NCBI RefSeq assembly: GCF_039822625.1
Contig: NZ_JBDLLG010000012.1
Span: forward strand, 79,883 to 143,882
Direction: 5' to 3'
DNA length: 64,000 bases
DNA from: Marinimicrobium locisalis
GTDB lineage: Bacteria > Pseudomonadota > Gammaproteobacteria > Pseudomonadales > Cellvibrionaceae
Below, piece by piece: positions 24,308 through 33,494 of this stretch. The notes beneath the pieces are model-generated. The model was not told the DNA's origin, did not search any database, and saw nothing but the letters and a program-made list of their open reading frames with translations. A program made the position numbers and the translations under genes. How positions within the stretch are numbered: position 1 is the first letter of the stretch; every line of letters starts with the position of its first letter.

Positions 24308-26329
24308 ATGAGCCAAGCCGTCCGCAACATCCTTGTGACCAGCGCCCTGCCATACGCCAATGGCGACCTCCACCTCGGGCACCTGATGGAACAAATCCAG
24401 ACCGACATCTGGGTACGGTTCCAAAAACTGCGCGGCCACCAATGCCTCTACGTCTGCGCCGACGACGCCCACGGCACCGCCATCACGCTGAAAGCCGAAG
24501 AACTGGGCCTCTCGCCGGAAAAGCATATCGAGAACATGCACGCGGCCCACAAAGCCGTGTCCGAAGGCTTCCTGATCCGGCATGACAACTACTACAGCAC
24601 CCACTCGAGTGAAAACCGCGAGCTGGCGGAGCTGATTTACCAGCGCCTGGACGCCAACGGCCACATCGCCCGGCGGGAGATTACCCAAGCCTTCGACCCG
24701 GAAAAGCAGCTGTTCCTGGCCGACCGCTATATCAAGGGTACCTGCCCCAAGTGCAAAACCCCGGACCAGTACGGGGACAACTGCGAGGCCTGCGGCGCCA
24801 CTTACTCGCCCATGGACCTGATCGACCCGGTGTCCGCCCTCTCCGGCGCGACACCGGTGCCCAAGGCCTCCGAGCACTTTTTCTTTAAATTGCCGGCATT
24901 CGCCGACTTCTTGAAAGAGTGGACCCGCGCCGGGCACCTGCAGGAAGAAGTGGCCAACAAAGTCTCCGAGTGGCTCGATTCAGACCTGCACGAGTGGGAT
25001 ATTTCCCGGGATGCGCCCTACTTTGGGTTTGAAATCCCCGGCCAGCCGGGCAAGTACTTCTATGTCTGGCTGGACGCGCCCATCGGCTATATCGCCAGCC
25101 TGAAGAACCTGTTGGACGCTCAAGGCAAAGATTGGCTTGATTTCTGGAAGGCCGACTCCCAAGCCGAGGTGTACCACTTTATCGGCAAGGACATCGTCAA
25201 CTTCCACGCTCTGTTTTGGCCGGCCATGCTGCACTCGGCCGAGCTGCGCACGCCCACGAAGATCTGTGTACACGGTTTTGTGACCGTCAATGGCAAGAAG
25301 ATGTCTAAATCCCGGGGGACGTTTATCAACGGCCAGACGTATCTGGATCATCTGAACCCGGAGTATTTGCGCTATTACTTCGCCGCCAAGCTCACCAGCG
25401 CGGTGGACGACCTGGACCTGAACCTGGATGACTTTATCCAGCGGGTGAACAGCGACCTGGTGGGGAAGGTCGTCAACATTGCCAGCCGCACCGCCAAGTT
25501 TGTGCAGAAGGCCGGCGGCACGCTGGCCACCGAGGTGGCCGAGCCGGCGTTGTGGCAGCGCTTTACCGAAGGCGAAGCCCGCATTGCCGAGTACTACGAG
25601 CACCGCGAATTCAACAAAGCCATGCGCGAAATCATGGCTCTGGCGGATGCGGCCAACGAGTACATTGCCGCCAAAGAACCCTGGAAACTGGCCAAAGAGG
25701 AAGGCACCGAAGCCGAAGTACTGGCCATCTGCACCCAGGGGCTGAACTGCTTCCGCGCTCTGGTCACCTGGCTTAAGCCAGTGCTGCCCCAGTTGGCGGA
25801 AAAGGCAGAGACCTTCCTGGAGGAAACGCTGGACTGGAGCCAACCGCTGCACTTTCGCGGCGGCGAGCGCATCAACAAGTTCAAACCCCTGCTGACCCGA
25901 GTAGAGAGGGAGCACGTAGACGCCATGATTGAAGCCAGCAAAGAATCCGCTCCGGCGCCCAAGGCCTCCGGCTCCGGCCCCCTGGCCGATGAACCCATCG
26001 CCGAGGAAATCGAGTTTGGCGACTTCGCCAAGGTGGATTTGCGCGTGGTCAAAATCGCCAAGGCCGAGCATGTGGAGGGCGCCGATAAGCTGCTGCGTCT
26101 GACTCTGGATCTGGGCGGTGAAACCCGCAACGTCTTCGCCGGCATCAAGAGCGCCTATGCGCCGGAAGAGCTCGAAGGCAAGCTGACGATTATGGTCGCC
26201 AACCTCAAACCCCGTAAAATGAAGTTCGGAGTGAGCGAGGGCATGGTGCTGGCGGCCGGCCCGGGCGGGAAGGACATTCACATTCTGGAACCCCACAGCG
26301 GCGCCAAGCCCGGGCAGCGGGTGATGTAG
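24308..26329 (+). CDS. metG: Methionyl-tRNA synthetase
   Basis: Charges tRNA-Met and initiator tRNA with methionine. The 673-residue class I synthetase has LPYANGDLHLGHL (HIGH-type motif), the zinc knuckle CPKCKTPDQYGDNCEACG (about 145-165) and KKMSKSRGTFI (KMSKS loop, about 335). The anticodon-binding helices follow. A C-terminal tRNA-binding/dimerisation domain (about 570-673, EFGDFAKVDLRVVKI) is joined by an Ala/Pro-rich linker. This is the complete E. coli-type architecture. It has its own promoter and stands alone. Confidence 0.97.
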   Translation: MSQAVRNILVTSALPYANGDLHLGHLMEQIQTDIWVRFQKLRGHQCLYVCADDAHGTAITLKAEELGLSPEKHIENMHAAHKAVSEGFLIRHDNYYSTHSSENRELAELIYQRLDANGHIARREITQAFDPEKQLFLADRYIKGTCPKCKTPDQYGDNCEACGATYSPMDLIDPVSALSGATPVPKASEHFFFKLPAFADFLKEWTRAGHLQEEVANKVSEWLDSDLHEWDISRDAPYFGFEIPGQPGKYFYVWLDAPIGYIASLKNLLDAQGKDWLDFWKADSQAEVYHFIGKDIVNFHALFWPAMLHSAELRTPTKICVHGFVTVNGKKMSKSRGTFINGQTYLDHLNPEYLRYYFAAKLTSAVDDLDLNLDDFIQRVNSDLVGKVVNIASRTAKFVQKAGGTLATEVAEPALWQRFTEGEARIAEYYEHREFNKAMREIMALADAANEYIAAKEPWKLAKEEGTEAEVLAICTQGLNCFRALVTWLKPVLPQLAEKAETFLEETLDWSQPLHFRGGERINKFKPLLTRVEREHVDAMIEASKESAPAPKASGSGPLADEPIAEEIEFGDFAKVDLRVVKIAKAEHVEGADKLLRLTLDLGGETRNVFAGIKSAYAPEELEGKLTIMVANLKPRKMKFGVSEGMVLAAGPGGKDIHILEPHSGAKPGQRVM

Positions 26330-26389
26330 GGCAAGCTTTCACCGGCATAAGCATATGCTCAATCGGCCTAATCAAGCCGGGGTTTTAGA

Positions 26390-26418
26390 TTGAACGGCTA
26401 GGCCGGGTTAACGATAAT
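26390..26418 (+). promoter_or_regulatory. Promoter of the rnf operon
   Basis: TTGAAC (26390-26395) and GATAAT (26413-26418) are separated by exactly 17 bases, each matching five of six consensus positions. The -10 box ends 38 bases before the rnfA start. This is the best sigma-70 promoter seen in the window. Confidence 0.72.
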
Positions 26419-26456
26419 GGCGCCTTCGCGGGCGCGAACCCAGGTAAGAAGCAGGC

Positions 26457-27032
26457 ATGACCGAATTCGCCATCATATTGTTGAGCGCCATTTTGGTGAA
26501 CAACTTCGTACTGGTTCAGTTTTTGGGCCTATGCCCCTTTATGGGCGTGTCCAACAAGCTTGAGACCGCCATCGGCATGGCCGGCGCCACCACTTTTGTG
26601 CTGACGTTGGCGTCGGTGTGCAGCTACCTGATCAATACCTGGATTCTCGAGCCGCTGAACATCGACTTTATGCGCACCATCTCGTTCATTCTGGTGATCG
26701 CGGTGGTGGTGCAGTTTTCTAAAATGTTTATCGAGAAAACCAGCCCCCTGCTCTACCGGGTGCTGGGGATCTTTTTGCCCCTGATCACCACCAACTGCGC
26801 GGTGCTCGGGGTCGCGTTGCAGAACACCACCAAGGACCACGGCTTTTTTGAGTCCACCGTGTTTGGCTTCGGCGCCGCGCTGGGCTTCTCGCTGGTGCTG
26901 ATTCTGTTCTCCGCCATGCGCGAGCGACTCGCCGTGGCCGACGTGCCCACACCGTTCAAAGGGGCCGCCATCGGCATGATTACCGCCGGGCTGATGTCTC
27001 TGGCGTTTATGGGCTTCGGCGGCTTGGTCTAA
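26457..27032 (+). CDS. rnfA: Rnf electron transport complex subunit A
   Basis: Membrane subunit of the Rnf/Rsx complex, which links ferredoxin and NAD(H) redox to ion transport. It also reduces SoxR in enterics. The 191-residue protein has six predicted spans. It starts FAIILLSAILVNNFVLVQFLG, shared by RnfA and NqrE, and contains FLPLITTNCAVLGVAL with the cysteine that helps bind the membrane iron-sulfur cluster. First gene of rnfABCDGE. Confidence 0.95.
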   Translation: MTEFAIILLSAILVNNFVLVQFLGLCPFMGVSNKLETAIGMAGATTFVLTLASVCSYLINTWILEPLNIDFMRTISFILVIAVVVQFSKMFIEKTSPLLYRVLGIFLPLITTNCAVLGVALQNTTKDHGFFESTVFGFGAALGFSLVLILFSAMRERLAVADVPTPFKGAAIGMITAGLMSLAFMGFGGLV

Positions 27033-27065
27033 GCCGCCGCTAATCGACGGACGTCGTATCACACT

Positions 27066-27686
27066 ATGTTGGATCTGATCGTACAAAACCCCATCGCGTC
27101 GGCGCTCATTGCGCTGGGCGGTCTGGCTCTGGTCTTCGGCGCCGTGCTCGGCTTCGCCGCCGTACGCTTTCGCCTGGAAGAAGACCCGGTTATTCAGCAA
27201 ATTGACGACTTGCTGCCCCAAACCCAGTGCGGCCAGTGTGGCTATCCGGGCTGCCGGCCCTATGCCCAGGCCATTGCCAACGGCGATGCGATCAACAAGT
27301 GTCCGCCCGGCGGTCAGGCAACCATTAACTCTCTGGCTGACTTGCTCGATGTGGAAGCCCCCACGCTGGATGCCGAGCACGGAGAAGAGTCCGACGTTAA
27401 AAAAGTGGCTTATATTCGCGAGGACGAATGCATCGGCTGCACCAAATGCATCCAAGCCTGCCCGGTCGATGCCATTATCGGTGCGGCGAAGCAAATGCAC
27501 ACCGTTATTGTCGACGAGTGCACCGGTTGCGACCTTTGCGTTGAACCCTGCCCGGTCGACTGCATTGACATGGTGCCCGTGGAAACCGGGCTGAACGAGT
27601 GGAAGTGGGACAAACCCGCCCCGATTGAGGAGCGGCCCCTGAATATTATTGCCAGTGACCGAGGCACAACAGGCGAAGCGGCTTGA
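27066..27686 (+). CDS. rnfB: Rnf complex ferredoxin-like subunit B
   Basis: Iron-sulfur subunit that receives electrons from ferredoxin. The 206-residue protein has one N-terminal membrane anchor (about 10-32), then the cluster domain CGQCGYPGCRPYAQAI. Two [4Fe-4S] ferredoxin motifs follow: CIGCTKCIQACPVDAI and CTGCDLCVEPCPVDCI. Length is normal for proteobacterial RnfB. The last four bases overlap rnfC, suggesting coupling. Confidence 0.96.
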   Translation: MLDLIVQNPIASALIALGGLALVFGAVLGFAAVRFRLEEDPVIQQIDDLLPQTQCGQCGYPGCRPYAQAIANGDAINKCPPGGQATINSLADLLDVEAPTLDAEHGEESDVKKVAYIREDECIGCTKCIQACPVDAIIGAAKQMHTVIVDECTGCDLCVEPCPVDCIDMVPVETGLNEWKWDKPAPIEERPLNIIASDRGTTGEAA

Positions 27687-30010
27687 TGGGTAGTTTAATC
27701 AAAGTGTGGGACATCCCGGGCGGCGTTCATCCGCCCGAAAACAAGGCACAATCCCTGCAGTTGCCACTGGGAAAGGCGCCTCTGCCACCGAACTTGACGT
27801 TGCCCCTGAACCAGCACATCGGCAAACCGGCCAAGCCGGTCGTTGCCGTGGGTGAGCGCGTACTCGGCGGCCAGTTGGTGGCCGAAGCCGAAGGCGTTTT
27901 CAGTGCCCGGGTGCACGCCCCCAGCTCCGGTACCATCAGCGCCATTGAGGACCGGCTGATTCCCCACCCCTCCGGGTATACCGCTCCCTGTGTGGTTATC
28001 GACCTGGATGGCAAAGACGAGTGGGTGCCACTGGAGCGCTGCGAGGACCTAAGCTCGCTTAGCAAAAGCGACATTCTGGACAAAATTCGCGCGGCGGGCA
28101 TTGCCGGGCTGGGCGGCGCGGGCTTCCCCACCTCAGTGAAGCTGAACCCGCGTGCCGATCACAAAATTCACACCCTCATTCTGAACGGCACCGAGTGTGA
28201 GCCTTACATCACGGCCGACGACATTCTGATGCAAACCAAGGCCGAGGAAATCATTGCCGGCAGCCAGTTGCTCGCCAAGCTGCTCGACTTCCCGGAGAAG
28301 GTGCTAATCGGCGTTGAGGACAACAAGCCCGAGGCAATTGCGGCGCTGGAAAAAGCCGCCGAGGGCAAAGAGATTCGGGTGGTTTCTTTTCCCACCAAAT
28401 ACCCTTCCGGGGGCGAAAAACAGCTGATCCAGATTCTGACCGGCGAGGAAGTGCCCAGCGGCCAAATTCCCGCCAGCATCGGCGTGGTGTGCCAAAACGT
28501 GGGCACCACCGTGGCCGCCTACCGGGCGGTTCGCCACGGTGAACCCCTGGTCTCGCGAATTACGACGCTGGTGGGCGAAGCGCTGGAAACCCAGCGCAAC
28601 GTGGAAGTTCTATTGGGCACCCCGATCGAATTTCTTCTGGAAGAGCACGGCTTTAACGCCAAAAAAGCCTCCCGACTGGTGATGGGTGGCCCCATGATGG
28701 GCTTTGCCCTGCCAGAGCCCAGCGTGCCGGTGATCAAAACCACCAACTGCATTCTGGCGCCGACCAAGAAAGAGCTACCGCCACCCCAGCCAGCCCAGGC
28801 CTGTATTCGCTGCGGCCTGTGCGCGGAGGCCTGCCCGGCCAGCCTGTTGCCACAGCAGCTGTTCTGGTACGCCCAGTCCGAGGACTTCGAGAAACTCGAG
28901 GCCCATAATTTGTTTGACTGTATTGAGTGCGGCGCCTGCTCTTACGTTTGCCCCAGCCACATTCCGCTGGTGCAGTACTATCGCGCCTCCAAAGGTGCCA
29001 TTCGGCTGCAGCAGCAGGAGAAGGAAAAGTCCGACCGGGCGCGCCGACGCTTTGAGTTCCGCCAGGAGCGGATCGCCAAAGAGGAGGCGGAAAAGGCCGC
29101 CAAGCGCGAAGCCCGGAAAAAGGCCGCCGAGGAGGCCAAGCGTAAGCTGGCGGAGCAGGAAAAGGGCGGCGCCCCACACAAGCCGGCGGACCCGGTGGCC
29201 GACGCCTTGGCCAAAGCTCAGGCCAAGCAGAAGTCACCCGAGGCGCAGCGGGCGAAACTCGAACGCAGTCTCGAGGCGGCCAAAAGTTCGCTGGAGCGCG
29301 CGCGCCAGCCGCTTGAGCCCAGTGAACCCGGGGCCGAGGTAACGGATGAGCAAAGGGAAAAACAAAAAGCCCGTATCAAGCAAGCCGAACTCAAGGTTCA
29401 GGAAGCGGAGAATAAACTCCAGCAACTAACCCAGGATGCCCAGGCACCAGAGTCAAAGCCCGAGCCCGAAACCAAAGCCAAGCCCGAATCCAAGGCAAAG
29501 GGCGAGGATCCGGTGGCTGCCGCCATCGCCAAGGCCCAGGCCAAGGTCAACATGAGCCCGGAAGACAAGCTGCGTTCCAGCCTGGAGTCCCTGTACAAAC
29601 GTCTGTCCAAGGCGGAGGAAAAAGCCGCGGCGGCGCGGGAAGCCGGCGATGACAAGGCCGATGCCCTGCAACAGGGAGTGGAAAAGCTTAAGCAGAAAAT
29701 TGCCGATACCCAGAATGAGCTGGAGGCTTTAACACCCTCGACCGTGGCCGAACCCAGCTCGGCCTCCCGTCATACAGAGGATGTTGCCACCCAGGCCATT
29801 GAGCGGGCCAAGGCAAAGGCGGCCGCCATGGAAACCATGAGCGCCGAAGACAAGCTCCGGGCACAGATTGAATCGGTAAAGGCCCGGCTGGAAAAATCCA
29901 GGGAGCGGCTCGCGAAGGCCGAAGCCGAAGAAAACGAAAACGTGGACGCCTTCCGCGCGGGCGTTACCAAGCTCGAAGACAAACTGCACCAGTTGACCGA
30001 GGATCGCTAA
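27683..30010 (+). CDS. rnfC: Rnf complex NADH/iron-sulfur subunit C
   Basis: Peripheral NADH- and FMN-binding subunit. The 775-residue protein has the NqrF/Nuo51-like core (about 1-370, with GIAGLGGAGFPTSVKL and NGTECEPYI). Two [4Fe-4S] motifs, CIRCGLCAEACPASLLP and CIECGACSYVCPSHIPL, lie near residues 373-425. After these comes a 340-residue charged, Ala/Lys/Glu-rich tail (about 435-775). It contains at least three diverged repeats, each with a DPVADALAKAQAK-like start followed by a coiled-coil stretch. Similar tails occur in enteric RnfC. The repeat number is probably variable between strains. Confidence 0.94.
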   Translation: MMGSLIKVWDIPGGVHPPENKAQSLQLPLGKAPLPPNLTLPLNQHIGKPAKPVVAVGERVLGGQLVAEAEGVFSARVHAPSSGTISAIEDRLIPHPSGYTAPCVVIDLDGKDEWVPLERCEDLSSLSKSDILDKIRAAGIAGLGGAGFPTSVKLNPRADHKIHTLILNGTECEPYITADDILMQTKAEEIIAGSQLLAKLLDFPEKVLIGVEDNKPEAIAALEKAAEGKEIRVVSFPTKYPSGGEKQLIQILTGEEVPSGQIPASIGVVCQNVGTTVAAYRAVRHGEPLVSRITTLVGEALETQRNVEVLLGTPIEFLLEEHGFNAKKASRLVMGGPMMGFALPEPSVPVIKTTNCILAPTKKELPPPQPAQACIRCGLCAEACPASLLPQQLFWYAQSEDFEKLEAHNLFDCIECGACSYVCPSHIPLVQYYRASKGAIRLQQQEKEKSDRARRRFEFRQERIAKEEAEKAAKREARKKAAEEAKRKLAEQEKGGAPHKPADPVADALAKAQAKQKSPEAQRAKLERSLEAAKSSLERARQPLEPSEPGAEVTDEQREKQKARIKQAELKVQEAENKLQQLTQDAQAPESKPEPETKAKPESKAKGEDPVAAAIAKAQAKVNMSPEDKLRSSLESLYKRLSKAEEKAAAAREAGDDKADALQQGVEKLKQKIADTQNELEALTPSTVAEPSSASRHTEDVATQAIERAKAKAAAMETMSAEDKLRAQIESVKARLEKSRERLAKAEAEENENVDAFRAGVTKLEDKLHQLTEDR

Positions 30011-30014
30011 ACCC

Positions 30015-31067
30015 ATGCTGAGGGTCACCTCCCCCCACACACACAGTGCCCGCAGTACCGGGCAACTCATGCGCTTGGTGGTGTTTGCCACACTGCCCGG
30101 CCTGGTGGCCATGACGCTGGCTTTTGGCTGGGGGTCCATTTTCAACGTTGCTCTGGCCAGCGTCTCGGCCATGGCGTTTGAAGCGGCCATCATGCGCTTG
30201 CGCGGTCGGCCGGCACTGTTTTACCTGCGCGACTGTAGCGCCCTGGTTACCGGGGTACTATTGGGCCTGGCCCTGCCCCCCTACTGCCCCTGGTGGCTAG
30301 TGGTTACCGGCAGCGGTGTAGCCATTATCCTCGCCAAGCAGCTCTACGGCGGTATGGGGTACAACCCGTTTAATCCGGCCATGGTGGGTTACGTGGTGCT
30401 GCTAATCTCTTTCCCGGTGGAAATGACTCAGTGGGCGGCGCCCGCTTCAGTGCTGCCGGAGGGCCAATCACTGGTGGGGCTGGGCGAAGGTTTGCAACAA
30501 ATTTTTGCCGGCGTGCCGGTGGACGGCTATACCGCCGCCACCCCGCTCGATGTGCTTAAGCAGAACAGCGGCCAGACGCTGGCCGGCTTGTATCAAAACG
30601 ACCCCACCCTAAAGGCCGGGATGCTGGCCGGGGCCGGCTGGGAGTGGGTCAATATCGGCTTTCTGCTCGGCGGGCTCTTTCTGCTCTATCAACGGGTCTT
30701 TACTTGGCACGCGCCGGTGGCCATGCTCGCCACGCTGGCGCTCATGTCTACCCTGTTTTACAGCGGTGGCTCGGACAGCCTGGGCTCGCCGATCTTTCAT
30801 TTGCTCTCCGGCGCTACGCTGTTCGGGGCGTTTTTCATTGTCACCGACCCGGTCAGCTCCGCGGTCAGCACCCGGGGCCGGTTGGTTTACGGCGCCCTGA
30901 TCGGCCTATTATTGTTCGTTATGCGGGGCTGGAGTAATTATCCGGACGCAGTCGCCTTTGCGGTGCTGCTGGCCAACTTCGCGGCGCCCTTTATTGACTA
31001 CTACACACTACCGCGCACCTACGGGCACCAGAAGGCACGGCGCGCCACCGAAAAGGAGGAGCACTGA
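30015..31067 (+). CDS. rnfD: Rnf complex subunit D (covalent FMN)
   Basis: Polytopic membrane subunit of 350 residues, homologous to NqrB. It takes part in ion translocation. The SGATLFGAFFI segment contains the threonine position used for covalent FMN attachment in this family, and TDPVSSAVSTRGRLVYG follows. The start MLRVTSPHTHSARSTGQLM is typical. It begins four bases after rnfC, and its stop overlaps the rnfG start by one base. Confidence 0.94.
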   Translation: MLRVTSPHTHSARSTGQLMRLVVFATLPGLVAMTLAFGWGSIFNVALASVSAMAFEAAIMRLRGRPALFYLRDCSALVTGVLLGLALPPYCPWWLVVTGSGVAIILAKQLYGGMGYNPFNPAMVGYVVLLISFPVEMTQWAAPASVLPEGQSLVGLGEGLQQIFAGVPVDGYTAATPLDVLKQNSGQTLAGLYQNDPTLKAGMLAGAGWEWVNIGFLLGGLFLLYQRVFTWHAPVAMLATLALMSTLFYSGGSDSLGSPIFHLLSGATLFGAFFIVTDPVSSAVSTRGRLVYGALIGLLLFVMRGWSNYPDAVAFAVLLANFAAPFIDYYTLPRTYGHQKARRATEKEEH

Positions 31068-31762
31068 TGTTCGGTCGATCCATTGGCAAAAACAGTCTTC
31101 TACTCGGTGCCTTCGCACTGGTGACCGCCGGGGTACTGGCGGGCACCTACCAGCTCACGCGGGACCAGATTGCCGAATCCGAACGGGCAGCGGCCGCCGC
31201 CGCTTTGCTGGAAATAGTGCCCGAGCGCGAGCATGATAACGACTTGCTCGCCGATACGCTCATGGTGCCGGATACCGCCCTGGACCAACTGGGGTTGGAC
31301 CGACCGGAGGCCATTCATTTGGCCCGGCAAAACGGCGAAGTCACCGCCGCGATTATTCCGGCGGTGGCACCGGATGGTTACAGCGGTGACATTCGCTTGA
31401 TTGTGGGTGTGAACCGAGACGGATCCATTGCGGGCGTGCGGGTTCTCACCCACAATGAAACCCCGGGCCTGGGAGACAAGGTCGACTTAAAGAAAAGCGA
31501 CTGGGTGCTCGGCTTTAATGGCCACTCGCTCGGCAACCCGGCACGGGAGGAGTGGAAAGTTAAGAAGGATGGCGGCTATTTCGATCAGTTCACGGGCGCC
31601 ACCATTACTCCCCGGGCCGTCGTAAGGCAGGTACGCAAAGTACTGGCGTTCGTCGAAGACCACCAGGAGCAACTCTTTTCCCAAGAGCGCTCCGATAAAC
31701 GTAACGACGAGGCGCTCTCCGACCCGTCCACCGACAAAACCAACGAGGCAGCAACGCCATGA
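31067..31762 (+). CDS. rnfG: Rnf complex subunit G (covalent FMN)
   Basis: Membrane-anchored periplasmic flavin subunit, 231 residues. An N-terminal anchor (about 9-28, LLLGAFALVTAGVLAGTY) precedes the FMN-binding domain, with VLTHNETPGLGDKV and the covalent attachment motif FTGATITPRAVV. The C-terminal 30 residues are hydrophilic and low-complexity (DKRNDEALSDPSTDKTNE). Overlaps rnfE by four bases. Confidence 0.95.
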   Translation: MFGRSIGKNSLLLGAFALVTAGVLAGTYQLTRDQIAESERAAAAAALLEIVPEREHDNDLLADTLMVPDTALDQLGLDRPEAIHLARQNGEVTAAIIPAVAPDGYSGDIRLIVGVNRDGSIAGVRVLTHNETPGLGDKVDLKKSDWVLGFNGHSLGNPAREEWKVKKDGGYFDQFTGATITPRAVVRQVRKVLAFVEDHQEQLFSQERSDKRNDEALSDPSTDKTNEAATP

Positions 31763-32475
31763 GTGATGCAGTCGACTACGGAGCCATCGGCAAAAACGGC
31801 CTCTGGACCAATAACCCGGCCCTGGTACAGCTGCTAGGGCTCTGTCCGCTGCTGGCGGTCACCGGGACCGTGGTCAACGCCATGGGACTGGGACTGGCCA
31901 CTTTGCTGGTGGTGACCAGTTCCAATATTATTGTCTCGCTGATTCGCAAAGGCGTCAGCGACGCCGTGCGCTTGCCGGCGTTTGTGATGATCATTGCCGC
32001 CCTGACTACTTGCATCGAGCTTCTGATGCGGGCCTTCACCTACGAGCTCTACACCATTCTGGGGATCTTTATCCCCCTGATTGTGACCAACTGCGCCATT
32101 CTCGGCCGGGCCGACGCCTTTGCCAGCAAGAACGCCGTTCTGCCTTCCGCCGCCGACGGTCTGACAATGGGGCTGGGCTTTATGTTGGTGCTGCTCAGCG
32201 TGGGAGCGATTCGGGAGCTGCTCGGCAACGGCACTCTATTCGATGGCATGCACCTGTTATTCGGTGAAGGTGCCCGTAATTGGGTCTGGAGTCCCTTCCC
32301 GGACTATCCGGGCTTCCTGGTGGCAGTGCTGCCCCCCGGAGCGTTTATCGTGACAGGCTTTTTGATTGCCTTGAAAAACAGCGTGGACAACCAGATCAAG
32401 CAGCGCCAGGCTTCCCGACAGGCCGCTCCAGTCAAAGGCAGCAAGCGGGTACGCACTACCGGCAATATTAGCTAA
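31759..32475 (+). CDS. rnfE: Rnf complex subunit E
   Basis: Sixth gene of the operon; a polytopic membrane protein of 238 residues paired with RnfA and homologous to NqrD. It has NGLWTNNPALVQLLGLCPLLAVTGT at the start and IFIPLIVTNCAILGRADAFA in the middle, again with the conserved cysteine. The last 35 residues are basic and soluble. An nth endonuclease gene, often found after rnfE, is absent; mscS follows instead. Confidence 0.95.
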   Translation: MSDAVDYGAIGKNGLWTNNPALVQLLGLCPLLAVTGTVVNAMGLGLATLLVVTSSNIIVSLIRKGVSDAVRLPAFVMIIAALTTCIELLMRAFTYELYTILGIFIPLIVTNCAILGRADAFASKNAVLPSAADGLTMGLGFMLVLLSVGAIRELLGNGTLFDGMHLLFGEGARNWVWSPFPDYPGFLVAVLPPGAFIVTGFLIALKNSVDNQIKQRQASRQAAPVKGSKRVRTTGNIS

Positions 32476-32576
32476 ACACCAGAAACATCGGCTACACCAG
32501 GGTGCCTTCGGCAAAGGGAGCTAATATCCGTTAAACTAAGGAGTGTTTATTCACTCTCTCACCGAGGCACCTATCT

Positions 32577-33419
32577 ATGTTCTTCGATACCGAGAAAATC
32601 AACGAACTTATCAGCCTGTACGTCATTCCCTGGGCCATCAATATTGTTATCGCGCTGCTGATTTTTATCATCGGCCGTATTGTGATCGCCATCCTTATCG
32701 GTATTTTGGGTAAAGTGCTGGGCCGCACCAAGCTCGACAGCATTCTTATTGAGTTTACCCAGACCATCGCCAAGGTGCTGCTGCTGATTTTCGTCATTGT
32801 GGCGGTATTGGACCAGCTCGGTGTCAACACCACTTCCCTGATTGCCGTACTCGGTGCGGCGGGCCTGGCCATCGGCCTGGCGCTGCAGGGCTCGCTGCAA
32901 AACTTCGCCGCCGGCTTTCTCCTGTTGGTATTGCGCCCCTTCAAAGCGGGCGACTACGTCGAAGCCGCCGGCACCGCCGGGATGGTGGAGAAAATCAGCA
33001 TTTTTTCGACCATTATGCGCACTCCGGATAATAAAGAAGTCACCATTCCCAACGGGTCGATTTACAGCAACAATATTATTAACTACTCGGCGCGCGAGAC
33101 CCGCCGAGTGGACATGGTCTTTAGTATCAGCTATGACGATGATATCAAGAAGGCCAAGGACGTGATGATGACTGCGATCACAGCTGACGAGCGTGTACTG
33201 GAAGAGCCGGCGCCAAACGTCGCGGTATCGGCCTTGGCCGACAGCAGCGTCGACTTCATCGTTCGCCCCTGGGTAAAAACCGACGACTATTGGCCGCTGT
33301 ACTGGGACATGAACGAAAAGATTAAATTGGACTTGGAAGCCAACGGCATGACCATCCCCTTCCCCCAGCGGGACCTTCATGTCTACAACGACAGCGAAAA
33401 AGGGAAAGGAAAAGCATAG
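32577..33419 (+). CDS. mscS: Small-conductance mechanosensitive channel
   Basis: Inner-membrane channel that releases solutes on hypo-osmotic shock, 280 residues, forming a heptamer. It has three membrane helices, with the pore helix TM3 given by the Gly/Ala-rich AVLGAAGLAIGLALQGSLQN. This is followed by FAAGFLLLVLRPFKAGDYVE and the cytoplasmic beta domain with VTIPNGSIYSNNIINYS. This is the minimal E. coli MscS architecture. It is separated from rnfE by about 100 bases and ends at a strong terminator. Confidence 0.95.
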   Translation: MFFDTEKINELISLYVIPWAINIVIALLIFIIGRIVIAILIGILGKVLGRTKLDSILIEFTQTIAKVLLLIFVIVAVLDQLGVNTTSLIAVLGAAGLAIGLALQGSLQNFAAGFLLLVLRPFKAGDYVEAAGTAGMVEKISIFSTIMRTPDNKEVTIPNGSIYSNNIINYSARETRRVDMVFSISYDDDIKKAKDVMMTAITADERVLEEPAPNVAVSALADSSVDFIVRPWVKTDDYWPLYWDMNEKIKLDLEANGMTIPFPQRDLHVYNDSEKGKGKA

Positions 33420-33438
33420 AAGCCGGGAGTGGGTTCAC

Positions 33439-33468
33439 AAAAAAGGGTGCCTCTGGGCACCCTTTTTT
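33439..33468. terminator. Bidirectional intrinsic terminator
   Basis: GGGTGCC (33445-33451) pairs with GGCACCC (33456-33462) across a four-base loop. It is flanked by six A residues on the left and six T residues on the right. It can end mscS on the plus strand and the outer-membrane protein gene, whose stop is 27 bases away, on the minus strand. Confidence 0.92.
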
Positions 33469-33494
33469 GTGGCGGCGGCTCGTTCAACGGCGAG

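Noticed and set aside
24980..26296. 438-codon minus-strand frame inside metG
   Set aside because: Fully antisense to metG, compositionally odd, no family match.
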